Source: PALSA-278 sp963760285
GTDB taxonomy: Bacteria > Acidobacteriota > Terriglobia > Acidiferrales > UBA7541
Length of the DNA stretch: 64,000 bases
NCBI GenBank assembly: GCA_963760285.1
Contig: CAVXCI010000001.1
Location: 558,001-622,000, forward strand
Reading direction: 5' to 3'
A model generated the notes under the pieces. It was not told the DNA's origin. It searched no databases and worked only from the letters and a program-made list of their open reading frames with translations. The translations under genes and the position numbers were made by a program. Of the stretch, positions 17,909-27,784 are shown in pieces (the first letter of the stretch is position 1; the number at the start of each line of letters is the position of its first letter).

Positions 17909-18274
17909 TTAGTCCTGGCCCGGCGCGGCTGATGCCTCGGCAGACAGAGCGGATTGCGGCTCGTTTACAAAATCCTTTAGTTCCTTGCTCGGCTTGAAAT
18001 GCGGAATGCGCTTGGGAGGAACTTCCACGCGGGCTCCGGTCTTGGGATTGCGCCCAATCCGGCCCCGGCGCTCGCGCGTGCGGAAACTGCCGAATCCTCG
18101 AATCTCAATTTTGTCGTTTTTCTGAAGCGCCTGCGTGATGTTTTCGAAAATGATCTCTACAACTTCTTCCGATTCCTTGCGCGGGAGCTCCGTCGCGCGG
18201 AGCACGTCTTCCACCAGATCCGCCTTGGTCAAAGTATTCGGTTTGGGTCCGGAACTGCCGGCAGTGCTGGCCAT
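17909..18274 (-). CDS. HU/IHF-family DNA-binding protein
   Basis: 121 aa. The core is at about residues 15-105: LTKADLVEDVLRATELPRKE, then the beta-arm signature GFGSFRTRERRGRIGRNPKTG, then VPPKRIPHFKPSKELKDFVN. The GRNPKTG arm is typical of IHF/HU dimers that bend DNA in the nucleoid. A short N-terminal Ser/Pro extension and an acidic Ala/Ser-rich tail extend the usual 90-95 aa. It lies downstream of rpsA (ribosomal protein S1) on the same strand, an arrangement seen in many bacteria as rpsA-ihfB, which supports an IHF-beta-like reading. Confidence 0.93.
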   Translation of the reverse strand: MASTAGSSGPKPNTLTKADLVEDVLRATELPRKESEEVVEIIFENITQALQKNDKIEIRGFGSFRTRERRGRIGRNPKTGARVEVPPKRIPHFKPSKELKDFVNEPQSALSAEASAAPGQD

Positions 18275-18435
18275 TGGCGGAACGCCCTCCTGGTTATGAA
18301 TCGTATCTGTCGAATCGATACGTCTCGCAGTCGTCTAATCCCCCAGCTGCTTGAGAGGGTAACTTAATCTAGCAGAAAAGTGCGGCGAATGATCTATCGT
18401 CTGCTCAGATTCCTCGAACCTCCGCCCGGAACAGA

Positions 18436-20409
18436 CTATGGATTTCCGAGCTTCGCCCGGATTGCGTCACCGATGGTTGCCGTGGCGGACGATTTCGACG
18501 TACGGAAGGTGTCCATCTCTTTTTTCTCCACCTGCCGGGTGGCCGCGCGATAGCTCAGACTGATCTTCCGCTGCTCGGTATCCATTTTGATGATTTTGAA
18601 TTCGTATTCCTGCCCGGCGGACAACGCTCCCAGTTGCTTGGTATCATGCATCTGCTTTTCGCGTTCCGCCTTGGAGCGCCGCTCTTCGATCTCCGAGACG
18701 TGGCACAGCCCTTCAATTCCCTCGGCCAGTTGGACAAATGCTCCAAACGTCGCCAACCGCTCCACTTTCCCGCGCACCAACTCATCCACATGGTGCTGCT
18801 GGATCCAATCGCCGACCGGATCGTGCAATTGCTTTACGCCCAGCGAAAGCCGCCGATGCTCTTCGTCAACCTTCAGCACCTTGGCTTCCACCTTGTCGCC
18901 CTTCTTAAATTTGTCACCCGGATTCTGGACGCGCTCCGTCCAGCTGATGTCCCCCACGTGAATCAACCCTTCGACGCCATCCTCAATCTCCACGAAGGCC
19001 CCAAAGTCGGTCACATTCCGCACACGCCCGGTCAGGACCGCGCCCACCGTATATCGCGCCGCAACGCCTTCCCACGGATCTGGCAGAGCCTGCTTCATTC
19101 CCAGCGAAATGCGTCGCACGTCCGGCTTCAGTTCCAGGATAACCACTTCCACCTCGTCGCCCACCTTCACCATTTTCGAAGGGTGCTTCATGCGGCGTGA
19201 CCACGTCATCTCGCTGACGTGCACCAAACCTTCAACGCCCGTCTCAACCTGCACGAACGCGCCGTAATCAGTCAGCCCGACAATGCGGCCTTTCACATGG
19301 GAGCCAACCGCCATGCGCTCCTGAATATTTTCCCAGGGATCTGCGGTCAGCTGTTTGCGCCCCAGCGAAATCCGCATGCGGTCGTGATCGAATTTCAAAA
19401 TCTGAACGTCAATCTCATCGCCCGGCTTCACCACTTCGGAAGCATGCGTAACGCGGCCCCACACCATATCGGTTACGTGGAGCAACCCGTCTACTCCGCC
19501 AAGGTCCACGAATGCGCCATATTCCGTCACATTCTTTACCTTGCCACGTATCACCGCGCCCTCTTGGAGCGTGGACATTACCGCCTCGCGCGCCGCCTTC
19601 TGCTCTTCTTCCAACAGCGCGCGCCGGCTCACAACCACGTTGCCGCGTTTGCGGTTCAGCTTAAGCACGCGGACGGTGACTTCCCGGTCTTTCCACGCAT
19701 CCAGGTCATGCACCGGCCGCAATTCCAGTTGCGATGCCGGAAGGAACGCGCGGACGCCGATGTCCACCACCACCCCCCCCTTGATACGGTCCACCACCTT
19801 GCCCGTAAGCGTTCCCTGCTCTCTGTGGGCCTTTTCAATCTGCTGCCAGACGTGCCGCTTGTGTGCGCGGATATGCGAGAGAAGCGCATATCCGTCTTTT
19901 ACTTCTCCCAGCTTCTCGACTTCAATCGTCTGGCCGGGGACGAATGCCAGCGGCGAGCCCAACTCCATCAGTTCCTGCGCGGGAATCAGCCCTTCGAGCT
20001 TCCCCCCCACGTCTACCACAATGCCCATTTCCGTGATGGCCACTATGTGACCTTCCAGAGATTGGCCCTCGCCGCTCTTCCGTGCAGGTGCGGCGTATTG
20101 TTCCAGCAGCTGCTCCATCGGCTCATTGTTGTTGATCCCCGCTGCTCCCTCCGCATCCACTTCGGCAGAATTCGATTCGGTAGTTTCCGGCACGGACGCC
20201 GCATCCGCTTCCGATCCCTCCTTTCCGTGTGCTCCAGCACCATCGGAATCCGGGCCGACATTTTCGGGTCTGGGAGCGCCCTTGGCAGCGGACTCATGGC
20301 TGCGCTCGCTTTCGGAAGAACTCGCACCCGTTTCACGGGATGTATCCGTCGTTACGTTCTCAGCGGAAGCAAGTAGGACGTTATCGTTGGTATCTTGTGG
20401 TGAAAACAT
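18436..20409 (-). CDS. rpsA: 30S ribosomal protein S1
   Basis: 657 aa from the ATG at 20407-20409, which has a GGGGAGG ribosome binding site; the open frame runs far upstream but without family character. The N-terminus (about 1-110) is acidic and Ser/Glu-rich. Six S1 (OB-fold) RNA-binding repeats follow, recognisable by cores such as VTEYGAFVDLGGVDGLLHVTD, LTDYGAFVQVETGVEGLVHVSE, VTDFGAFVEIEDGVEGLIHVGD and LATFGAFVQLAEGIEGLCHVSE. S1 delivers mRNA to the 30S subunit. A consensus sigma-70 promoter lies about 110 bases upstream (20527-20556). Confidence 0.92.
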   Translation of the reverse strand: MFSPQDTNDNVLLASAENVTTDTSRETGASSSESERSHESAAKGAPRPENVGPDSDGAGAHGKEGSEADAASVPETTESNSAEVDAEGAAGINNNEPMEQLLEQYAAPARKSGEGQSLEGHIVAITEMGIVVDVGGKLEGLIPAQELMELGSPLAFVPGQTIEVEKLGEVKDGYALLSHIRAHKRHVWQQIEKAHREQGTLTGKVVDRIKGGVVVDIGVRAFLPASQLELRPVHDLDAWKDREVTVRVLKLNRKRGNVVVSRRALLEEEQKAAREAVMSTLQEGAVIRGKVKNVTEYGAFVDLGGVDGLLHVTDMVWGRVTHASEVVKPGDEIDVQILKFDHDRMRISLGRKQLTADPWENIQERMAVGSHVKGRIVGLTDYGAFVQVETGVEGLVHVSEMTWSRRMKHPSKMVKVGDEVEVVILELKPDVRRISLGMKQALPDPWEGVAARYTVGAVLTGRVRNVTDFGAFVEIEDGVEGLIHVGDISWTERVQNPGDKFKKGDKVEAKVLKVDEEHRRLSLGVKQLHDPVGDWIQQHHVDELVRGKVERLATFGAFVQLAEGIEGLCHVSEIEERRSKAEREKQMHDTKQLGALSAGQEYEFKIIKMDTEQRKISLSYRAATRQVEKKEMDTFRTSKSSATATIGDAIRAKLGNP

Positions 20410-20526
20410 GCAGGCCTCCCCTGCGGTTCCGTGCCCCACTCGCCGAAGATTCCGCCTCGCGGCGCGTGACCCAGAGGGGGAAAGCAAGAAGGGAACGAGA
20501 CAACGAATTGTCGCTGTCTTGGCTGG

Positions 20527-20556
20527 ATAATACGCGCCACGGAAACGACTTGTCAA
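20527..20556 (-). promoter_or_regulatory. Sigma-70-type promoter for rpsA
   Basis: On the minus strand a perfect -35 box TTGACA (20556-20551) is separated by 18 bases from a -10 box TATTAT (20532-20527, 5 of 6 matches). It points at the rpsA start 118 bases further on. The region between this promoter and the upstream kinase gene has no other gene, which fits an independent transcription start for rpsA. Confidence 0.7.
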
Positions 20557-20659
20557 CCGCCGTGAATCAATATCATCAAAACGAATAATTATGCAGTATG
20601 GCAATGGCCCCGCTGCCTGCATCCTTTCGCTCCAGCGCCGGGGGCCCTCTGCGATCCCT

Positions 20660-23551
20660 TCATCGCGGCTCTTGCAGGCGGGCCAAATCAGATTTGGCCC
20701 GAACGAGGATGGGCACGTCCGGATCGGCATCCTCCCAGAGAACAATGAAATCCTGGTATGCGGCTCGCGCCTTTTCCGTCTCGCCCTGCACCGCGTAGGC
20801 CTGCGCCAGCCCGGCTCGCGCCACCGCGCCAGTGATGCAATTTTGCACACTGCCCGGCCGGTCAAGGATTTTTCGAAATTCTGCGGCGGCCAGCGCTGCC
20901 TGATTCAACGCCAGATATGCCTGCCCCCGCAAATACGCGGGGTAGACGCAGGTATTTACCGTGGCGCCTCGCGCCGCGCCGAGCTCATAAGGAAGTGTCG
21001 CTTTCAGAGTCTCCACGGCTTTTTCATTTTCGCCATCTTTCAATTCCGCAGCCGCCCGAATCATCGGCACGAGCAATGATTGCAGAAGCGTATCCGTCGG
21101 CCGCGACTTCGCAAGATCGTCCGCGGTTTTCGTTGCTCGGGCGCTTTCCCCCGCCAGCGCCAATGCCATGGCCGCCTGCGCGGCTGCGTAGCGGCTTCCC
21201 GGGGCCAGGGCAAGAGCATCGGCCGCCTGTTGGCGCGCCTCATTCACGTTTCCAAGAAGAATTTCCCGCGTGGCTCCATTGGACTGCCACAGGGCTTCGG
21301 ATTCCTCCGCTTTGCCTTTTCGTGCTGATGCCATCGCCTGCGCAGTCAGTTCCCGAGCTTTCTTCAGTTTGCCGGAGTACGCCTCGGTGTCGGCCTGGAT
21401 CGAGAGAAATATGTCCTCCACGCCGGGTCTGCCCTGCGCCCATGAGATTTGCTCATTCATCCCTTTCTGGTCACCGGCGATGAAAGCCAGCGCGTACAAT
21501 GCCTGCCGCATGCCCACATCATCCAAGTGGCGACTCCGGGCCTCCGAGAGAACTTTCCGCGCATTCGCATAGAGTCCCAGCGCCAGATAAAAATCCGCCA
21601 GATTCTCATAATTGGTCACGCCTTGCGGATATAGCTCCATGGCGGCTTTGGCATTCCGGATGGCATCGTCATACTGCCCCAGTGTCGCCTGCACCACGCT
21701 CAGATTTGTGCGCGCCACGTCGTCGCGCGGATACGAGTTGGTCCATTCTTCGAATGTTTGCAGCGCGCCTTGCAGATTTGCCGTTGCTAATTCGTAATAA
21801 AGCGCGGATATGTAAACCTTTTCGTATTCGGAAACTCTATCTCGCAGAGAAAATGCCTTGCTTATGTATTCATTTGCCAGCGCCGGCTGATTTAGATTGC
21901 TATAAGAAATTCCTAGCGAGGCATAGGCTTGCGCAAAATTCGGATCCAATTCCACGGCTCGCTTGTAGAACGGAATTGCCGACTCTGCTCCCTTGGTCAA
22001 TTGCGCGTTCGCGCCGCTGGTGTAGGCTTTTAGCGCATCCAAGGAAGAGGTCGTAGCCAATACCAGAGGCACGTCATATTTGTCCACGGAAGCGAGTGAC
22101 TCGCCCAGCTGTTTGCGCAGTCGCGCCGCCGTTATCCCCAGGGCGTCGAGAACTTTCTCTTTCCCCTGCGCCTGTGCCTGCTCTTGTGCAAGAAACTCTC
22201 CCGAGCCACAATCCACGGCGTTGACTCCCACCACATAATCGTTCCCCAAATTGGCAATCGAACCGCTGATATAGGCTCTGCTTCGCGTGCGCAGGCAAAC
22301 TTCACGGGCCACGTCTGGCGTCAGTCTCGAATCGGCGGGCTTGATCATCAGTCCCAGCGTCTCGCGAATTTTTCCATTCGAGAGAATGTTGAGGAAGGGC
22401 GACTGTCGCAAGCTGATGGCCAACGCCTGTTTCAACGTGTCGTCGAAAACAGGGTCATTCGTCCGATTCTGAAAATCCCCCAGAACCACCGTGTCGCGCA
22501 CAGACAGCGCCCGGGCTTTCTTGATGGCGATAAAATGCCATGCCACGATAGATGCCAGTGTCGCGGCAAGCAGCGCGCCTCCGATAATGACGGGAATGCG
22601 CCATTTCACGGACGGTTTCCTGGCCGCCGCGGAGCTTCCCCGGCGGGACCTCTCAATCAGCGTGCCGCTGAAGTCGGTCGATCCCGCCAACTCCTGCAAG
22701 TCCGTTTTCAATTCCGCCGCCGTTTGATACCTCGCCGCGCGATCTTTCTCCAGCGTCCGAGTAATGATGGGCATCAATCCTGCCGGCACGTCACCATTCA
22801 ACTCATCGGCAGCCCGCGGAGAATCGGCGAGAATCGAATGGAAAATTACCCCGCTGGTGCCGCCGCCAAACGCCTGCGTCCCGGTGGCCATTTCGTAGAG
22901 CACCGCGCCGAAACTGAAAATATCTGTTCGTGTGTCCAGTTCCTCGCCGCGAACTTGCTCCGGAGACATGTACGCAATGGTCCCAATGGTGCTCCCCGGT
23001 TGAGTGAGCTGATAATCGGTGGCAGGCAACACATCCAACGTTGGGTTCTGGTCCGCGCCGATTTCCGTGCGTTTTGCCAGCCCGAAATCCAGGAGCTTGG
23101 CGTGATTCCTGGCAGTTACGAATATATTCGTGGGCTTAACGTCGCGGTGGATGATCCCGGCGGAATGCGCCGCATCCAGCGCATCGGCAATTTCCGTTGC
23201 CAGCTTTAGCAGCCGTAATGTCTCAACCGGTTTTCTCTCGATGAATCGCTTCAGTGTCTGCCCATCGAGATATTCCATCGCCAGGAATTGCAGGCCCGAG
23301 TCCTCGCCGATTTCATAAATCGTGCAGATGTTAGGATGATTCAGTGCGGAGGCCGCGCGCGCCTCGCGGCGGAAGCGTTCCAGCGCAGCGGGATCCTTGG
23401 AAACCTCTTCGGGAAGGAATTTCAGCGCTACCAGGCGGCCAAGTTTGAAATCTTCTGCTTTCCAGACGATGCCCATTCCCCCGCTGCCGAGTACTTCAAC
23501 CAACCTATAATGGGAGATCGTTCGCTCAGATTTTAACGAGGGGTCGGGCAC
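20660..23551 (-). CDS. Transmembrane Ser/Thr protein kinase with C-terminal TPR repeats
   Basis: 963 aa. The Hanks-type kinase domain is at about residues 15-275, with glycine loop LGSGGMGIVWKA, Lys44 (VALKFL), HRD at 135-137 (IIHRDVKPTNIF), DFG at 155-157 and APE-like YMSPEQVRGEE, so it is predicted to be active. A single membrane span lies at about 335-357 (RIPVIIGGALLAATLASIVAWHFIAI region). The extracytoplasmic part (about 380-960) starts with a FlgO/TolB-like segment and continues in TPR units (PFYKRAVELDPNFAQAYASL; LADFYLALGLYANARKVL). The start is a GTG at 23551. A second large kinase/sensor gene lies upstream on the same strand. Confidence 0.9.
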   Translation of the reverse strand: MPDPSLKSERTISHYRLVEVLGSGGMGIVWKAEDFKLGRLVALKFLPEEVSKDPAALERFRREARAASALNHPNICTIYEIGEDSGLQFLAMEYLDGQTLKRFIERKPVETLRLLKLATEIADALDAAHSAGIIHRDVKPTNIFVTARNHAKLLDFGLAKRTEIGADQNPTLDVLPATDYQLTQPGSTIGTIAYMSPEQVRGEELDTRTDIFSFGAVLYEMATGTQAFGGGTSGVIFHSILADSPRAADELNGDVPAGLMPIITRTLEKDRAARYQTAAELKTDLQELAGSTDFSGTLIERSRRGSSAAARKPSVKWRIPVIIGGALLAATLASIVAWHFIAIKKARALSVRDTVVLGDFQNRTNDPVFDDTLKQALAISLRQSPFLNILSNGKIRETLGLMIKPADSRLTPDVAREVCLRTRSRAYISGSIANLGNDYVVGVNAVDCGSGEFLAQEQAQAQGKEKVLDALGITAARLRKQLGESLASVDKYDVPLVLATTSSLDALKAYTSGANAQLTKGAESAIPFYKRAVELDPNFAQAYASLGISYSNLNQPALANEYISKAFSLRDRVSEYEKVYISALYYELATANLQGALQTFEEWTNSYPRDDVARTNLSVVQATLGQYDDAIRNAKAAMELYPQGVTNYENLADFYLALGLYANARKVLSEARSRHLDDVGMRQALYALAFIAGDQKGMNEQISWAQGRPGVEDIFLSIQADTEAYSGKLKKARELTAQAMASARKGKAEESEALWQSNGATREILLGNVNEARQQAADALALAPGSRYAAAQAAMALALAGESARATKTADDLAKSRPTDTLLQSLLVPMIRAAAELKDGENEKAVETLKATLPYELGAARGATVNTCVYPAYLRGQAYLALNQAALAAAEFRKILDRPGSVQNCITGAVARAGLAQAYAVQGETEKARAAYQDFIVLWEDADPDVPILVRAKSDLARLQEPR

Positions 23552-23557
23552 GCCGGC

Positions 23558-23586
23558 ATCTTAGGCCGCACCCTGAATCAAGTCAA
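23558..23586 (-). promoter_or_regulatory. Candidate promoter for the TPR kinase
   Basis: Minus strand: TTGACT (23586-23581), 17-base spacer, TAAGAT (23563-23558). The expected transcription start would fall within a few bases of the annotated GTG at 23551, so either the message is leaderless or the true start codon is further downstream. The same TAAGAT -10 variant with a 17-base spacer occurs before the GloVer-repeat gene at 62.46 kb. Confidence 0.45.
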
Positions 23587-23637
23587 CGCATCGGGGCGAT
23601 ACGCATATGAGTGGATAAACCGGAATGCCCGCGCGTA

Positions 23638-26270
23638 TCACTTTCTCAGCACAGCAGACCAGTTGAGCATGAGGGTGATGGAACGCGACGCGGATGGATC
23701 GGCTGCGGTCAAAGTAAGGAATCGTGCCCCATCCGGAGAGACGTCGTAGAGCGGTCCGGCGAACAACGGCTGGCTCAGCTGGAAAAGTGGCCGAAGCACT
23801 TCCACCTCCAGCGCCTTTCCTTCAAATCGGATGTCCGCTTCCGTCAAACGATCATCCATTGTTAGGAAAAAAAGTTGATTTCGCTTGCTCCAACGCGGGT
23901 CCCATCCGCCATTATGGGAAATTTGATACTTGCCACCGGACACTGGAAAGGGAACCACGTAGACTTCCGGTCTCCCGGTCTCGTAAGAAAAATACGACAG
24001 CCAGTGGCCATCGGGTGAAAAATTCGCGTCGAACTGATCCGCGCTCACAGCCGATGCGGGGACAGGTTTTCCGTCGCCAGTGGTGGGGAGGATCAGACTC
24101 TCTTCGCGGTAGGTGATTGTATTGAATACATCGAAGGAGAGGAAGCGCCCATCAGGAGACCAGTCCACCACCGCCGGCGTGCGGTAATTGGATGAAAGCG
24201 TCGTCAGCACTTCGGGCGCGCCAGACCCGTCGCCTGGCTGCGTGAAAATCGCCGGTTGATCGTTCGCCGATCCGCCATACGCGATGGTCTTCCCGTCCGG
24301 CGACCATACGCACCAATACTTGCTCCCCCCGCCAAACGTCAACCGTGAACTGATTCCACCGGTCGCGGGGAAGACCCACAAATCGTTCGTCCCGGCTTGC
24401 GAACCAGGGATACTGACGAGGACTCGCCTCCCATCGGGCGAAATCCTGACGCCGAATATTCCGCCACATCATCCAGAGGCGTTTGAGGAATCCCATTCGC
24501 GTCAAACCACTGCAATCGCGCTTTGGCCGAGCCGCCCTGGTAGGCCAGGACAGACGATCCCGCGACAGAAAACGTGTTGGCCCCCGCCAATGGGGTGGGA
24601 GTCCCCGAAAGCGCTCCCGAAGCGGGATCGAACGGCTGGGCAAAAACGATTCCACCCCGGATGAACAACAGATAGCCATCCGCGAAGGCCGGATAGAGAG
24701 CGTTCTCCAGCACCACTTTGGATTCCCCCGTTTCCAGGGAGGCCATCTCAATCCGCTGCGGGACGCGCCCGTTCAGCGCCACATACAGAAAATGCTTTCC
24801 GTCTGGAAGGAATGCCGGTTGCGTGTCTCCTGTGTCGTCCTTGTCCAGCGCGGTGGCGGCAACTGGCGCGCCACCGGCTGCCGGGATCTTGAAAATCGGC
24901 CCGCCGCGTGAGGTTTCAAACAAGATGGTGCCGTCGCCATCCCACGCCCCGCGACTCTGAAAAATCGCCTTACCAAGCGCTTGGATACTCCCGTTTGAGA
25001 GGTCCACCGTCTTGAGAACGCCATTGGCAACAAATCCCAACGAATTGCTATTCGGAGACCAAAACGGCAGCGCCGCATCCTCCGTCCCCGGCACGGTTGT
25101 AGCCTGATTACCGCCCAGTGGACGAATCCAGATTCGCGTCACGCCTTCTTTGTCCGTTGCCGTGAACGCCAGTTTTGTTCCTTCTGGCGAAACCACCGCG
25201 GGTCCGGAATCAAACCCGAACGAGCGGAAGCTCGTCTCCGGCGGCGGTGGAATATATGCGACAACCGAAGAAACCGGCGAAGCAGGCACATGCAACAACA
25301 TCCACAGTCCGAAAGTAGCCGCCAGAATGGCGATGCCAAACACGATGGGCCAAACCAGCGTGGCCCGCGGTGGTGGCGCGCTGATCGGAGATGGGCTCTC
25401 CGTCGGCAGGCGCGTGGATACCGCTGGCGGGCCGTCTTCCATCGCAATTCGAATTTCCCCAATATCTCGCAGGCGCAATCCGGGATCTTTTCGCAAGCAA
25501 CGCTCCAGAATTTCACGAACCTTCGGCGAGATCGTCTTCGGCAGGCTGTCCCAGTTCGGGTCAGAAGTCGTCACTGCCGCCAGCGTGTCAGTGATCGTTT
25601 CTCCACTGAATGCCGACCGTCCGGTCAGCATTTCAAAGAGCAAACAGCCGAAAGCCCAGATGTCCGTCCGCCTGTCCACAGGCTTCCCACGAACCTGCTC
25701 AGGACTCATGTACGCAGCAGTCCCCAGCAAGACCCGTGCCAGGATGGCCACCCGATTCAATGTCGCCGAGTCCCCTGTCTCCGTTGCCACAATGTCGGCA
25801 TCAATCGCATTCGCCATTCCGAACCCCAGAACTTTCACTGACCCGTCCGCCGATACCTTCACGTTTCCCGGCTTCAGGTCGCGATGAATGATCCCGCGTT
25901 CGTGGGCGTATTCCAGCGCCTCCGCCACCTGCTTGGCAATTCCCAGGGCTTCGACCTGCGGCAGGGCTCCCTTGGCGATGCGCTCTGATAGCGAAGACCC
26001 TTCCACTAGTTCCATCACCAACGCATGCACGTCGCCGGATTCTTCCAGCCCGTAGATCGAACCGATGTGCGGGTGATGCAGTGACGAGCAGATCTCCACT
26101 TCGTGCGCAAAGCGCGCCATGCGCTCCACGTCCTGCGTGACATCTTCTCGCAGGAATTTCAGCGCCACCATCTCGCCGGTGGAGGTATTTTCCGCCTTGT
26201 ACACCACACCCATCCCATTGCCTCCGAGTTTTTCGCGGACGAGGAATTGCGCAATGGTCGTGCCGGTCAT
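23638..26270 (-). CDS. Ser/Thr kinase-like protein with TolB/WD40-type sensor domain; one frame change; DFG altered to GFG
   Basis: Two open frames together encode one protein of about 877 aa. The N-terminal kinase domain (about 8-270) has LGGNGMGVVYKA, Lys38 (VALKFL) and HRD at 129-131 (IIHRDLKPGN), but the metal-binding DFG is GFG (149-151; codon GGG at 25824-25826). A membrane span follows (LVWPIVFGIAILAATFGLWMLL), then a beta-propeller of TolB/PD40 repeats (FTATDKEGVTRIWIRPLGGN; WSPDGKTIAYGG; FSPDGHWLSYFS). The frame changes near 24450-24460, where DDVAEYS in one frame is continued by FGVRISPDGRRVLVSIPGS in the next. Loss of the DFG Asp suggests reduced or absent kinase activity. Confidence 0.8.
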
Positions 26271-26346
26271 AATGGTTAGGGAAGCAGCGCGGCAATGCTA
26301 CGCAACGCAGGCTCTGCCGTCAATCGGAGTAACTAAAGGCGTAGTA

Positions 26347-26374
26347 TTTATATTCTCAATACTTTGGGATTCAA
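26347..26374 (-). promoter_or_regulatory. Candidate promoter with overlapping inverted repeat, upstream of the second kinase
   Basis: Minus strand: TTGAAT (26374-26369), 16-base spacer, TATAAA (26352-26347), about 75 bases before the kinase ATG at 26270. A 6-base inverted repeat AGTATT/AATACT (26343-26348 and 26358-26363) spans the -10 box and could be an operator. AT content here is clearly above the surroundings. Confidence 0.4.
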
Positions 26375-26377
26375 TTG

Positions 26378-27283
26378 TCAGGTGCGGAATGGACCGGCGT
26401 GGCGAATCTCTCTGCGGTAATCGGGCGCCGTCAATTCAATCGTCCGGCACATCTCATAAAGCCGCGAACGAATTCGTGAACCCACGCGGTCACTTAGAGA
26501 ATCCTCCGTCATGGGAACGCCGCGGTCAGAGCGTCTTTCTCGTGGCCCGGCAGGTGTATCAAGAAAGTTGGTTGTTAAAAGCGTCATCCGGTTGGCATTG
26601 TACCGCGCATTCAGAATATGCCCCACGGTCTCCAGCGCCCATGGTGATGGCTTACTGGCTCCCAAATCATCGAGCAGGAGAACTTCCGTCCGCAGAACCG
26701 GTTCGAGAACTCCCATCTCCGTGAACTGGCTCTCGGCATTGTAGCTGTCCTGAATTTCCTTCAGCAGTTCACGGTAATCGTAGAAGAGTCCGCCATGGCC
26801 GCGTTGGACGATTTCTTTCAGCGCCGCAACCGCCAGATGCGTTTTCCCCGTACCGCAGGTACCCATCAGCAAGAGCCCGCGCTCCACATCCACCGTAAAG
26901 TCGCGCGCCAGCGATTGCACCAGAATCTTAGCCTGCTGCAGGTTTTGATTCCATGCGGAAAGATCGGCCGGAGAACCGGCATTGTAGGGAACATCCGTTT
27001 CGTAGTTGTCGAAATCGCAGTGCCGGTAGCGGCCGGGTATGCGCGCACGGTCCAGCACCCGCGTTCCGCGGTCTGTGTCCCCGCATTCGCAGCGCACCGC
27101 AACCCGCGGCCGCCCCACGGCAGCGCCGGACTTCTTCTCTATGGCAAAAGACTCCGCTCCCGCAGCGTTCGCCTGCGCGGCCACCCCCGCAGGCACGCGT
27201 TCTTTCGTCGGCGGCACCATTGTGTCGCCTTCCACAACTTTCCATCCGCTCCCGCCGCAAAGCGGACAATCCGCGCGCGCCAT
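26378..27283 (-). CDS. DnaC/DnaI/IstB-like AAA+ ATPase (helicase-loader type)
   Basis: 301 aa. The N-terminus has a probable zinc site (ADCPLCGGSGWKVVEG and later RCECGD). The AAA+ core follows: Walker A LLMGTCGTGKTHLAVAAL, Walker B EVLLLDDLGASKPSPW, and sensor 1 LLTTNF. This is the DnaC/IstB helicase-loader type; a chromosomal DnaI/DnaC role is more likely than an IS21 accessory role because no IS21 transposase is near. It is the last gene after dnaK-hyp-dnaJ-hspR on the same strand, 94 bases downstream of hspR. Confidence 0.85.
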   Translation of the reverse strand: MARADCPLCGGSGWKVVEGDTMVPPTKERVPAGVAAQANAAGAESFAIEKKSGAAVGRPRVAVRCECGDTDRGTRVLDRARIPGRYRHCDFDNYETDVPYNAGSPADLSAWNQNLQQAKILVQSLARDFTVDVERGLLLMGTCGTGKTHLAVAALKEIVQRGHGGLFYDYRELLKEIQDSYNAESQFTEMGVLEPVLRTEVLLLDDLGASKPSPWALETVGHILNARYNANRMTLLTTNFLDTPAGPRERRSDRGVPMTEDSLSDRVGSRIRSRLYEMCRTIELTAPDYRREIRHAGPFRT

Positions 27284-27376
27284 GCAGCAAGAATAGGCGT
27301 GGAATCACTCCAGCGCAAGCATATGCACGCGGTGCAAATCTCGGTTGGCTGTGAATAACTTCTCTACTGCGGGGTG

Positions 27377-27775
27377 CTACTTTTCCACGCGGATAATTTT
27401 CGGTGAGGGGGCGCGCACAATAGCGGAACGCGAAGCCCGTTCGCCGCGGCTAGGGAAGCCCCTGGCGAATTCCGTGCGTACGAATTCCATGAACTGCTCC
27501 ATCTGCCGTTCCATCTCCGCCATCTTGTCCCGCATATTCAGGACCACTTCGATGCCCGCCAGATTCACGCCCAGGTCCCGGGTCAGCGTCAGAATCACTT
27601 CCAGCCGCCCCAGGTCGTCATCCGTGTAGAGCCGCGTATTTCCCTGCGAACGCGAAGGTTTCAATAGTCCCGCACGCTCGTAGAGGCGCAGCGTCTGGGG
27701 ATGAATCTTATAGAGTGTGGCCACGGCGCTGATCATGTAACCAGCGCGAGCTCTTTTTCTTCCGCGTGGAGGCAT
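27377..27775 (-). CDS. hspR: MerR-family heat-shock repressor HspR
   Basis: 132 aa. The N-terminal MerR winged helix has the HspR form MISAVATLYKIHPQTLRLYERAGLLKPSRS followed by GNTRLYTDDDLGRLEVI (quoted in pieces of the motif). A helical region with VNLAGIEVVLNMRDKMAEME follows, and then a basic tail. HspR represses dnaK operons by binding HAIR inverted repeats, with DnaK as co-repressor. It lies 9 bases after dnaJ, and a HAIR-like sequence overlaps the dnaK promoter at 31461-31481, which fits autoregulation of the operon. Confidence 0.88.
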   Translation of the reverse strand: MPPRGRKRARAGYMISAVATLYKIHPQTLRLYERAGLLKPSRSQGNTRLYTDDDLGRLEVILTLTRDLGVNLAGIEVVLNMRDKMAEMERQMEQFMEFVRTEFARGFPSRGERASRSAIVRAPSPKIIRVEK

Positions 27776-27784
27776 GTCCTGACC

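Noticed and set aside
19219..20376. 385-codon plus-strand frame opposite rpsA
   Set aside because: Antisense shadow of the six S1 repeats; no ribosome binding site or family pattern.
26378..27283. IS21 accessory ATPase (IstB) reading of the DnaC-like gene
   Set aside because: No IstA transposase or terminal repeats nearby, and it has a zinc-binding N-terminus like chromosomal helicase loaders.
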